Source: Candidatus Kuenenia hertensis (GTDB taxonomy: Bacteria > Planctomycetota > Brocadiia > Brocadiales > Brocadiaceae). From it: a stretch of DNA of 64,000 nt. The notes beneath the pieces were generated by a model. It ran no database searches, had not been told where the DNA came from, and worked only from the letters and a program-made list of their open reading frames with translations. A program made the translations under genes and the position numbers. Positions 52,800-61,192 of this stretch are shown here, piece after piece. Position 1 is the first letter of the stretch, and each line of letters starts with the position of its first letter. The stretch lies in NCBI GenBank assembly GCA_021646465.1, contig SOET01000006.1, forward strand, positions 62,001 through 126,000. The letters are read 5' to 3'.

Positions 52800-53840
52800 A
52801 TGGCGGATGATCTTATCAAAATTGACGGTTCTCTTGGAGAAGGAGGAGGACAAATACTGCGAACTTCACTTTCTCTCTCAGCCATTACAAAAAAACCTTT
52901 TGAAATATACAACATCAGAGCCAGCAGGAAAACACCAGGGCTCAGCCATCAACACTTACAAGCGGTAAATGCCACTGCTCTGATATGTAACGCGGAAGTA
53001 GCGGGAAATACGCTTCGTTCTGTAACTCTCAAATTTTATCCGGATAGAATTCAACACGGAACATACACTTTTAACATCGGGACAGCGGGTTCAATCTCCC
53101 TGGTGTTACAAACGATATTCTACCCTCTTAGTTTCACAAAAAGCCCCTCCACACTCACCATTGCAGGCGGAACACATGTCACCCATAGTCCCTGTACGGA
53201 TTATCTGGAACGGCAGTGGTTATTTTTTTTGAGGAAAATCGGGTATGATGCTGAAATAAAAACTATCAGAGCCGGATTTTATCCCCGAGGCGGAGGTGAA
53301 GTTGCGATGAAAATAAATCCCTCACGTGCGCAGCAAACGATACAAATAGAGGAAAGAGGAAGGCTTCTCCGGATAAGAGGGATATCTATGGTAAGTAACC
53401 TGGATATAAACATCGCCAAAAGACAACAAATACAGACACTGAAACTGTTTTCAGAACTGAAGGTACCACATGAAATATCTTTACTAGAAATGCCCGCTAT
53501 CGGTAAGGGTACGATGCTGTTCCTCATTGGAGAATTTGAACATAGCCAATGCTGCTATTTTAGCCTAGGCGAAATTGGCAAACGTGCAGAGACCGTTGCT
53601 GAAGAGGCATGCAACAAGTTAAAAACTTTTCTGAAAACCAAAGGCACATTCGATGAATACCTGGCAGATCAGATTATAATTCCTCTGGCTCTGGCAAATA
53701 AAAAGACAGAGTTTACCACGCCAATAATTACTCAACATCTGTTAACTAACATTCAAATTATAAAACAGTTCCTCCCTATTGATGTTAAAATATCGGAAAG
53801 TCTAAACGAAGAAGGCACTATAACAATACAGCCGCTTTGA
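52800..53840 (+). CDS. rtcA: RNA 3'-terminal phosphate cyclase
   Basis: A 346-aa enzyme that converts RNA 3'-phosphate ends to 2',3'-cyclic phosphate through a covalent His-[23 protein letters not shown] is the family start, [14 protein letters not shown] is the RNA/nucleotide loop, GGTHVTHSP follows, and the AMP-accepting histidine is in QHLLTNI (His313). The ATG lies 9 bases after the preceding terminator and lacks a Shine-Dalgarno site. rtcB and a sigma54 regulator rtcR, often linked, are absent. Confidence 0.95.
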   Translation: MADDLIKIDGSLGEGGGQILRTSLSLSAITKKPFEIYNIRASRKTPGLSHQHLQAVNATALICNAEVAGNTLRSVTLKFYPDRIQHGTYTFNIGTAGSISLVLQTIFYPLSFTKSPSTLTIAGGTHVTHSPCTDYLERQWLFFLRKIGYDAEIKTIRAGFYPRGGGEVAMKINPSRAQQTIQIEERGRLLRIRGISMVSNLDINIAKRQQIQTLKLFSELKVPHEISLLEMPAIGKGTMLFLIGEFEHSQCCYFSLGEIGKRAETVAEEACNKLKTFLKTKGTFDEYLADQIIIPLALANKKTEFTTPIITQHLLTNIQIIKQFLPIDVKISESLNEEGTITIQPL

Positions 53841-53865
53841 GTTGAACAATAAACGGGTAAATAAC

Positions 53866-53903
53866 AAAGGGCTATGCCTTTCATTATAAAGCATAGCCCT
53901 TTT
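53866..53903. terminator. hairpin between convergent rtcA and zinc-finger gene
   Basis: Perfect 12-bp arms AAAGGGCTATGC / GCATAGCCCTTT with a 13-base loop. Short T runs on both strands; probably a bidirectional terminator. Confidence 0.75.
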
Positions 53904-53917
53904 GCACAAAAACAGCT

Positions 53918-54175
53918 TTACTCAATTGCAGTATATGTTTCACCTGCAACAGCACCATCATTACCATATACAGTCGGCATGTAAAATGTATTTTCGGCTG
54001 CCTGATCAATCTTTTGATTGCATCTCGCACACCTTCTGTTATGCGGACCACGACTGATAAATTTTTTCCCACACATCAAACAACTTCTTTCCGCCTTATC
54101 AATATATACATTTTTTAAAGAAAGGCTTCTTTCGTTATATTTTTTTCTCGATTTTTCTTTCTGGTGAATGTTCAT
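53918..54175 (-). CDS. 85-aa CxxC-CxxC zinc-finger-type protein
   Basis: Basic N-terminus (MNIHQKEKSRKKYNERSL), then CLMCGKKFISRGPHNRRCARC, a four-cysteine zinc ribbon at residues 32-52, and a short C-terminal tail. Such small proteins, which may bind nucleic acid, are frequent in planctomycetes; no specific function is known. Convergent with rtcA; AT-rich 400-base region upstream. Confidence 0.7.
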   Translation of the reverse strand: MNIHQKEKSRKKYNERSLSLKNVYIDKAERSCLMCGKKFISRGPHNRRCARCNQKIDQAAENTFYMPTVYGNDGAVAGETYTAIE

Positions 54176-54576
54176 TTACTACTCCTACTCCCACAAAAAC
54201 AATAAAAAATAAGGTGTAATTATAACTCAATCTTAAAACAAGGCAATACAAAATATTGTTCCATTCTTTACAAAATATTTTATTATTTTCTTAATATATT
54301 GTTTAATAAGTAGTTATGCTAAATCAGGCGTTGCGAATTTGGACAAAATATTAAGAAAAATACCTTCAGGAATTTTTTGTTTTTTGCAGTTAAAAATCGG
54401 CGACAGTTACATAAAACGCTGAAAAGATTGCTCTATCTCTCAACAAAATAATATGTTATAAACCTTTTATATTTAAAAACCCAACATTTTTATTCTGTTT
54501 TTCCTTGTATTTAAACAAATGTAAAGTATAATCTGATTTGCATTTCTTCGTAAGGAGGAGTGTATTCATAAAAACA
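54176..54576. other. 401-bp AT-rich region upstream of tRNA-Pro(TGG)
   Basis: Holds the promoter of the leftward zinc-finger gene, not clearly recognised, and the tRNA promoter at 54505-54532. No gene or repeat is seen. Confidence 0.6.
54505..54532 (+). promoter_or_regulatory. promoter of tRNA-Pro(TGG)
   Basis: TTGTAT at 54505-54510, a 16-base spacer and perfect TATAAT at 54527-54532, 44 bases upstream of the mature 5' end. Confidence 0.6.
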
Positions 54577-54654
<78 letters not shown>

Positions 54655-54763
54655 CTTACCATCACAATTTTCCATTTCCTTTGGTTGTCGTTTCAACTGT
54701 TTTGGACAAAAACTGCCATTTTAACCCATCAGATTGCAATTTCCGATAGATTCGTTTGCACCA

Positions 54764-57289
54764 CTATGATTTTTTCTTCATCTCGACTTTGACGTCTATT
54801 TTTTCTCCCTCTTCCAAATCAACCTCTATCCTGGTTTTTTTGTAGCTATTCTTATTTACGGTAATCTCATACGTATCAGCATCTAAATTACCAAATTCAA
54901 AAAGGCCGTTTTCATCCGAATACGTTTTCCTTTTAATTTTTGTTGTATTCCCTTTCAGCTTCACTTTGGCAGATTTTAAAGGATTTTTATCTTCATCAAG
55001 CAAGCTACCCGATATCCTCCCCAATAATGCCGACAGATCGTTATCCAATTGCGAAATAAAGGTATCTATGCGACCGCTATAAGTTTCATATAAACTTCCA
55101 TCTGTGATCGGAAAATTTGAAGAATCTGTAATGCCGGCAATATATATGTCGCCTTCCGTCCCAATTGCCAATGCTTTTCCACAATCATACCCGGAATCTC
55201 CTCCTAAATAAGTAGAATCAAGCAAATCTTCCAGATCTTCGTTAAACCTGGAAATAAACACATCCGCATTTCCACCATTAAATGAAGTACTATACGCTCC
55301 TATCGTAGTAGGAAAATCTGACGAGTACGTACCGCCGGCAACATAAACATTCCCACCTGAATCAATGACAATGGCATTAGCATGTTCATATCCATAATCA
55401 TAATTAAACCCTTCTGAAGGATAACCAGAGCCTCCTAAAAATGTTGCGGCAACAAGGGTTTTTAAATCATTACTCAGTTTCAATACAAAAACATCAGAAC
55501 CAAAATTGTACGTTGTATCGTAAGCCCCGCTTGTTGTCGGAAAATTTGAAGAAATAGTGCCGCCTGTTATATAAATATTTCCATCAGGATCTCTTGCCAT
55601 ATCGTTTATGTAATCATTAAAATATCCTCCAATATACGTGGAAGCAACAAGGCCCTCCAGATTCTTATCAAACTTTGAAACAAAACCGTCAGCATCGTAT
55701 TCTCCCCCATTAAAGGAGGTATCATACGCATCTGAAGAAGGAAAGTCTGATGAGCCGGTAGTGCCTGCGACAAAAACATTTCCTTCGGAATCAACATTAA
55801 CGGCACTACTGTAATCAACCGAAGTGCCTCCCAAAAACGTTGAAGCCAAAAGACTCGTTAACTCTTTATTGAGTTTTGAAACAAAAACGTCACCGGAGCT
55901 ATCTGCCAGCGCGGTTTTATAAGCACTCGCAGAAGTCGGAAAATCAGAAGAATTGGTATCGCCTGTTATATAAATATTTCCCTCCGAATCGGTCGCAATA
56001 TCGCGGCTATGATCGCCAAATGTTCCCCCTAAATACGTAGAAGCCAGAAGATCGGCCAATTCCGTATCAAATTTAGAAACAAAGACATCTCCATAACTAT
56101 CATTTAACGACCCGGCATAAGCATTTGCGGTTGTTGGGAAATCTGACGAATTGGTATCTCCCGTCACATAAACATTTCCTTCCGAATCTAAAAACAAAGA
56201 TATCACCCGATCATCTGAAGACCCTCCCAAAAAAGTCGAAGCAAGAAGACTGGTTAAACTTGCATTTATCTTTGAAATGAAAGCATCACTACCTTCACCA
56301 CCGGTATCAAATGAACCACTGGTAGTCGGAAAATCGGAGGGAGAAGTATTACCCGCAACATAAATATATCCTTCCTCATCAATTGCCAAAGAACACACTT
56401 TATCATTGTCTGAACCACCCAGATATGTAGAGGCAAGAAGAGGATCGATTATAAGTTCCTTCGTTTTATCATAATCGTCCACATTAAAACCGTAGATCAT
56501 ACCGGAATCTTCCAAAACATAGGAAGCCGCAACATTGACCATTTCCCCATTTATTTCCTGATATGCTATCGGCCTGGTGAACGTAACCTTTCCCAGCGGT
56601 GTATCTGCCTCCAACTGCCCTTTTTCATTAACACTTAGTTCGTCTGCACCGTTTATACTCATCCTTATTACTTCAGGATTGGTATTTGGCTTAACATAAA
56701 AAAGTTTTTCCACATTATTCCCACAGGCTTTTAATACAACATCTACTCCATTAAAAACCTCTCCAAAACTTAAACATTCATACGTTGGGATGTTTCTTTG
56801 GCACTGCGATGGCTCTTTGCGCTTAAAATAGTTTACCTTCGTGACAGAAGGTTTTTCCCCCATTATATTAAGGGTTTTCCCGCCAATAAATTGCTCCTTA
56901 AGCACAACCCTCTTAATAGCAGGAACACTCTGATTATCAGTTTTTACCGTGCCTGCAACTGCGCCGTCATCAGGGCAAGGATATGTTTTGTTGTTATTTT
57001 TCCGCGTTTTCGTTCTTGAATCGTCTAAAGCATACGGTAATGAATAAACTATTTCGCCTTCATTTGTCACATAGATTATAGCGCCAAATGTATTAGCGTA
57101 AAATTTAACCCTTGCATCTATTTGGCCTTTATTAGGAATAAAGGGAACAGAAAGCATTTGTGCTTTTTTAATCATTTCTTGATGTAAGGTTCTTTGCTTA
57201 CCACATTGCTCTGCAAAAAGTGTCGACCCCAGGAACGTAAAAAATAATAACATAACTGATATTATTATGTTCTGGTTCACTTTATTCAT
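54764..57289 (-). CDS. exported SBBP-repeat beta-propeller protein
   Basis: An 841-aa secreted protein with a signal peptide (1-27), an N-terminal region of about 260 residues and then at least eight SBBP repeats of about 55 residues (pattern DSEGNIYITGDTNSSDFPTT ... VFVSKFN). The end holds a carboxypeptidase-regulatory-like domain (GRISGSLLDEDKNPLKSAKVKL, about 755-838). Such proteins are abundant in planctomycetes and probably face the cell exterior. Function unknown. Confidence 0.87.
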   Translation of the reverse strand: MNKVNQNIIISVMLLFFTFLGSTLFAEQCGKQRTLHQEMIKKAQMLSVPFIPNKGQIDARVKFYANTFGAIIYVTNEGEIVYSLPYALDDSRTKTRKNNNKTYPCPDDGAVAGTVKTDNQSVPAIKRVVLKEQFIGGKTLNIMGEKPSVTKVNYFKRKEPSQCQRNIPTYECLSFGEVFNGVDVVLKACGNNVEKLFYVKPNTNPEVIRMSINGADELSVNEKGQLEADTPLGKVTFTRPIAYQEINGEMVNVAASYVLEDSGMIYGFNVDDYDKTKELIIDPLLASTYLGGSDNDKVCSLAIDEEGYIYVAGNTSPSDFPTTSGSFDTGGEGSDAFISKINASLTSLLASTFLGGSSDDRVISLFLDSEGNVYVTGDTNSSDFPTTANAYAGSLNDSYGDVFVSKFDTELADLLASTYLGGTFGDHSRDIATDSEGNIYITGDTNSSDFPTSASAYKTALADSSGDVFVSKLNKELTSLLASTFLGGTSVDYSSAVNVDSEGNVFVAGTTGSSDFPSSDAYDTSFNGGEYDADGFVSKFDKNLEGLVASTYIGGYFNDYINDMARDPDGNIYITGGTISSNFPTTSGAYDTTYNFGSDVFVLKLSNDLKTLVAATFLGGSGYPSEGFNYDYGYEHANAIVIDSGGNVYVAGGTYSSDFPTTIGAYSTSFNGGNADVFISRFNEDLEDLLDSTYLGGDSGYDCGKALAIGTEGDIYIAGITDSSNFPITDGSLYETYSGRIDTFISQLDNDLSALLGRISGSLLDEDKNPLKSAKVKLKGNTTKIKRKTYSDENGLFEFGNLDADTYEITVNKNSYKKTRIEVDLEEGEKIDVKVEMKKKS

Positions 57290-57595
57290 GTCAACGGTCT
57301 CCTTATATGTGATATTGTGATATGCGCTATCTCTAACTTTACGCTGTGCTTCAAATTACATAGGATTTACAGGCGTATTAATTTGGAAAACAAAATTTTT
57401 GCAATGAGTTCAAAATGTATAGCAGGTGAGATGTGAAAAATGTCATTCTGCGTCAGCAGGCAAAAGCGTTATTTTTGAAACATTCCCTGGACTTTACGAC
57501 AACCCTTCGTTCGTGGAACAACGAAGAGGCTTTTACTGACACAAATATGTGCAACCTTGGCCGCTGCAAGTTGTGCAAATATTTAGCCATTGAAA
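57290..57595. other. 306-bp intergenic region
   Basis: Between two leftward genes. Holds a CTTCGTT/AACGAAG hairpin near 57507-57528 and an imperfect TGTGCAAC repeat near 57550-57585. No gene is seen. The promoter of the SBBP gene lies upstream of 57289 but is not recognised. Confidence 0.5.
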
Positions 57596-59122
57596 TTATT
57601 TAGTAATGAGAGGTGTATTTTCCAGTATGGCATTTACCAGTCCGGGGATCGTATATTCCTCTGCTTTAATTGCAATATTTATTCCCATTTCTTCTGCTGT
57701 TTTTGAAGTAATGGGACCAATACTTGCAAACTGGACATGTCCGTTCAAAGAAGTGATATTTTCCCTTCCTATAAGCTGTACAAAATTTCTTACGGTTGAT
57801 GAACTTGTAAATGTAACAACATGAACCTCTCCATTTTTCATTTTCTCCAAAAGATTGATATCTTTTGGCTGTCCCATAATGGTCTTGTACACAACCAAAT
57901 CAGTTACCTCGCCGCCTAATTTCTGTAATTCTTCCGGAAGATAACTTCTTGCAATGTCTGCCCTGGGAAGTAAAAACCGTTCTCCTTTTATCACCGTTAC
58001 GTTTTTCAATTCTTCCACCACAGATTCCGCCACAAACTTTGGCGGTTTGCAATCAACCCTGATATGATACTTTTCTATACCACCGGCAGTGGCAGGACCG
58101 ATTGCACATATTTTGAGGCCTTTCAGAACCCTTACATCCTTTCCCAATTCAAACAATCGGTTGAAAAAACTATCAACCCCATTAATGCTGGTAAATACAA
58201 GCCAATCATAAGAATGAATATTCTGTATTGCTTCATCAAGGAGTTGTATTGTATCGGGTTTTGCAATTTCAATGGCAGGAAACTCAATTACATTGGCACC
58301 AAATTCATATAACCTATCCGCAAAATCACTGGCCTGCTCTCTCGAGCGGGTAACGACAACCGTTTTTCCAAACAATGGTTTATTTTCAAACCAGTTAAGC
58401 TGATCACGCAATTTAACAACTTCACCAACGATGGTAATTGCCGGAGGCTTAACATTTTTTGCCTTTTCTACGATGGTACTCAGCGTACCGACAACCGTTT
58501 CCTGCCGGAAAGTAGTGCCCCACCGTATAACCGCTACCGGCGTATCCTCGGAACGCCCGTGTTTTATAAGCTGAGACGTAATATACGGAAGATTTTTCAC
58601 CCCCATATAAAATGCGAGAGTACCGATTCCCGTGCTTATCTTTGACCAATCAATAGAGCTTTCATTTTTCGTAGGATCTTCATGGCCGGTAATCAATCCA
58701 AAGGTAGAAGTAAACTCCCGATGTGTTACAGGAATTCCTGCATAGTTAGGAGTTGCAATGGCTGCGGTAATGCCTGGGACTACTTCAAAAGGAATTTTAT
58801 ACTCTTTCAGAACAAGGGCTTCTTCACCGCCTCGTCCGAAAACATATGGATCTCCACCCTTTAACCGGGTTACTACTTTATCTTCCAACGCTTTTTCCAC
58901 AAGGAGCTTATTAATATCATCCTGTTCAAGGGTATGGGAAGCACCCTGCTTTCCCACATATATCGTTTCCACTCCCGGCCTTGCGGCTTTAAGCAATTCA
59001 ACGTTTACAAGATAATCATAAACAATGACGTCTGCTTTTTTAATACACTCCAACCCTTTTACAGTTATAAGTTTTGGATCACCAGGCCCCGCACCCACTA
59101 AATACACAATACTGCGTTTCAT
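57596..59122 (-). CDS. fused uroporphyrinogen-III C-methyltransferase and uroporphyrinogen-III synthase (CobA-HemD)
   Basis: A 508-aa bifunctional tetrapyrrole enzyme. Residues 1-245 are the SUMT domain (VGAGPGDPKLITVKG, RLKGGDPYVFGRGGEE, TPVAVIRWGT), which makes precorrin-2. Residues 255-508 are the HemD domain (KTVVVTRSREQASDF, DWLVFTSINGVDSFF), which makes uroporphyrinogen III. The ATG at 59122 is preferred (AAAGG ten bases before, family start). The fusion supplies the branch point to sirohaem, cobalamin and haem d1, and with it the haem supply of this cytochrome-rich organism. Confidence 0.93.
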   Translation of the reverse strand: MKRSIVYLVGAGPGDPKLITVKGLECIKKADVIVYDYLVNVELLKAARPGVETIYVGKQGASHTLEQDDINKLLVEKALEDKVVTRLKGGDPYVFGRGGEEALVLKEYKIPFEVVPGITAAIATPNYAGIPVTHREFTSTFGLITGHEDPTKNESSIDWSKISTGIGTLAFYMGVKNLPYITSQLIKHGRSEDTPVAVIRWGTTFRQETVVGTLSTIVEKAKNVKPPAITIVGEVVKLRDQLNWFENKPLFGKTVVVTRSREQASDFADRLYEFGANVIEFPAIEIAKPDTIQLLDEAIQNIHSYDWLVFTSINGVDSFFNRLFELGKDVRVLKGLKICAIGPATAGGIEKYHIRVDCKPPKFVAESVVEELKNVTVIKGERFLLPRADIARSYLPEELQKLGGEVTDLVVYKTIMGQPKDINLLEKMKNGEVHVVTFTSSSTVRNFVQLIGRENITSLNGHVQFASIGPITSKTAEEMGINIAIKAEEYTIPGLVNAILENTPLITK

Positions 59123-59380
59123 CAATAAAATACCTTTCCCTAATATAATCAAAATAAATTTTTAGTCACATCATATTGAAATCTTGTTGTTTAGTCAAAT
59201 TGTTTTATTCTTCGCCCCCCAAAACCTCCCCCATAAATTTTCGTAATAGTTTAGTTTTTTGAAAAAACATGATTTTTTAACTATTTTGCAACCCTGACAG
59301 GGTTAAACCGTCAAACAGGATTTACCTTATATTGTTACAATTTTTCAAAAAGCTACACGGTTACAAATTTTCTGATTGCT

Positions 59381-61192
59381 TTAATTTTGCGCAAAGTCAC
59401 CGGAATTCAGCTCTATATCTTTGTAACGTTCCATAATCCGGCCTATTGCTTCAATTACATTTTCTCTGACATCTTCGTCTTCACTATTTACGAATGCCTT
59501 AAGGGCAAGGAGTGTTTTTGGAGTTCCGACTCTGCCAAGCGCCCAGGTAGCCGAACCTACCACCAAAGGAGATTCATCTTTTAGCGCCCAGACCAAAGGG
59601 GTGACGGATCTCGCATCACCCAGCCAGCCAAGTATCTGTGCCGCACGACTTCTCGTATGTTCATTAACATCATTCAAAGAGCTTATTAAAGACATTACTG
59701 CAGGAGCACCTATCTTTATCAGCGCCCAACTTGCTTTACGCCTGGCAGATTCTTCGTTGTCCTGCAAAGCCTTTATCAAAAAAGGAACTGCTTTTTCTCC
59801 CATAGAAGCCAATGCCCACGCTGCTTTTGTACGGGCAAATGATGCATCGCTCTCTGAATCGGCAACCAGGATATCGTACAATATCGTAATTGCTTTATCA
59901 TTTCCGGTATTGCTTACCGCTTCAATGCACGCCTCTTTAACAAGCCAGTTCTTTTCTTTTCCAAGCACCTCAAACAGAGGAAAAGCTGAATTTTGATTTC
60001 CTAAAGTACTCAACGCCCTTGCAATATCATATTTTACATTTATGTCGGGTTCTATTTGCAACCTGTCAATAAGCGCCTGTACTGATTGTATTGCAACAAG
60101 CCTTTTTAATGCCAATGCCGCTTCCCTGCGAACTCCGGTATTTTTATCATCTAAAAGCGGTTCTATCTGCGCCGCAATAGTACTATTCCCGCAAAAACTC
60201 AATGACCAGACGGCATTCTGTTTTATCTCTGCATTTTTCTTTTTAAGAAGTTTCAGAAGCGGCGGTACCGTGTATTTTGGAGGAAGAACCGCCAATGTTA
60301 TTGCCGCAGTCCGCGATTCATCTTTATCCGCACCCTGCAACGTTTTTAACAGGGTTTTAAGTTTTTGGTTAATAAACGGGTCGTCGCCAGCTATCGCAAT
60401 CGGCCTGCTTTCAGGTTGTATTTTCTTTATTTCTTTAGCCGAGTTGACCAAAGTGTTCATATTCAAAACATCCATAGCTACGTATGGATAGTCAACGAGA
60501 AGAACATCTACCCCCTTCCGTATTGCCTTCTTCATGATACGTCTGTCATCATTCTCCAGTATGGAAGTAAATGAATATTTTTTTTCTTCGCGAATTCGTT
60601 TCAATTTTTCTTCGTTCAAACCTCCTGGGGAAACATAGACCAGTCCCTTTCCAGGGGATTCAGGACTTTTTGAATTAAAGCTCCTCATTGCCCCCCACCA
60701 ATATACTTGTGGAAACATCTCATATGTTCTCACCAATTCCGCAACTTGTTCTTCCAGAAAAATCTGTTTTACATTTAAAATCAGCTTCAGTTTATTAATT
60801 TTACAAAACATCAACACATCAGATAGCAAAGGAACCCGCTCACCCTTAAATTCAATACCCCTCCATAACCCTGCATCGTACTGTTGCAATTCCGAATATA
60901 ATAACTGGTCCACCCGCCCCATTCCATCTGTTGTCCTGTCAATTGTTTCGTCATTCATCAATATTAACCGGCCATCCTTTGTCCTGCGCACATCCACCAA
61001 AATACCGTCAACTCCCAACTCTACCGCCCTATTTAAGGCGGCAAATGTATTTTCAGGCGCCTCTTCCAATATGCCCCGGTTTACAAAAATTTCTACACTT
61101 TTGTTATTATCCGCGTAAAGCTGCCTTCCAAAAATCACAGCAAAAAGCACAAATATTATTTTTGTATAACTGTTTTTTTTATTTATCTGCAT
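59381..61192 (-). CDS. degenerate GDPD-domain protein with HEAT repeats
   Basis: A 603-aa exported protein (signal peptide 1-27). Residues 32-250 have the glycerophosphodiester phosphodiesterase fold pattern (PENTFAALNRAVELGVDG, TKDGRLILMNDETIDRTTDG), but catalytic His, Glu and His are replaced by Asn38, Leu65 and Asn80; only Asp67 remains. Residues 280-590 are about nine HEAT/PBS-lyase-like repeats (for example DKNTGVRREAALALKRL). It is probably a non-enzymatic binding protein. Its start overlaps the LptC-like gene by 14 bases, tying it to LPS transport. Confidence 0.82.
   Translation of the reverse strand: MQINKKNSYTKIIFVLFAVIFGRQLYADNNKSVEIFVNRGILEEAPENTFAALNRAVELGVDGILVDVRRTKDGRLILMNDETIDRTTDGMGRVDQLLYSELQQYDAGLWRGIEFKGERVPLLSDVLMFCKINKLKLILNVKQIFLEEQVAELVRTYEMFPQVYWWGAMRSFNSKSPESPGKGLVYVSPGGLNEEKLKRIREEKKYSFTSILENDDRRIMKKAIRKGVDVLLVDYPYVAMDVLNMNTLVNSAKEIKKIQPESRPIAIAGDDPFINQKLKTLLKTLQGADKDESRTAAITLAVLPPKYTVPPLLKLLKKKNAEIKQNAVWSLSFCGNSTIAAQIEPLLDDKNTGVRREAALALKRLVAIQSVQALIDRLQIEPDINVKYDIARALSTLGNQNSAFPLFEVLGKEKNWLVKEACIEAVSNTGNDKAITILYDILVADSESDASFARTKAAWALASMGEKAVPFLIKALQDNEESARRKASWALIKIGAPAVMSLISSLNDVNEHTRSRAAQILGWLGDARSVTPLVWALKDESPLVVGSATWALGRVGTPKTLLALKAFVNSEDEDVRENVIEAIGRIMERYKDIELNSGDFAQN

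Noticed and set aside
53661-53681. Tyrosine in the EYLADQ segment of RtcA, first suspected to be a lost catalytic histidine
   Set aside because: The covalent His-AMP residue of this family is in the HLLTN motif near the C-terminus, which is intact here (His313). Tyr in EYLADQ appears to be normal.
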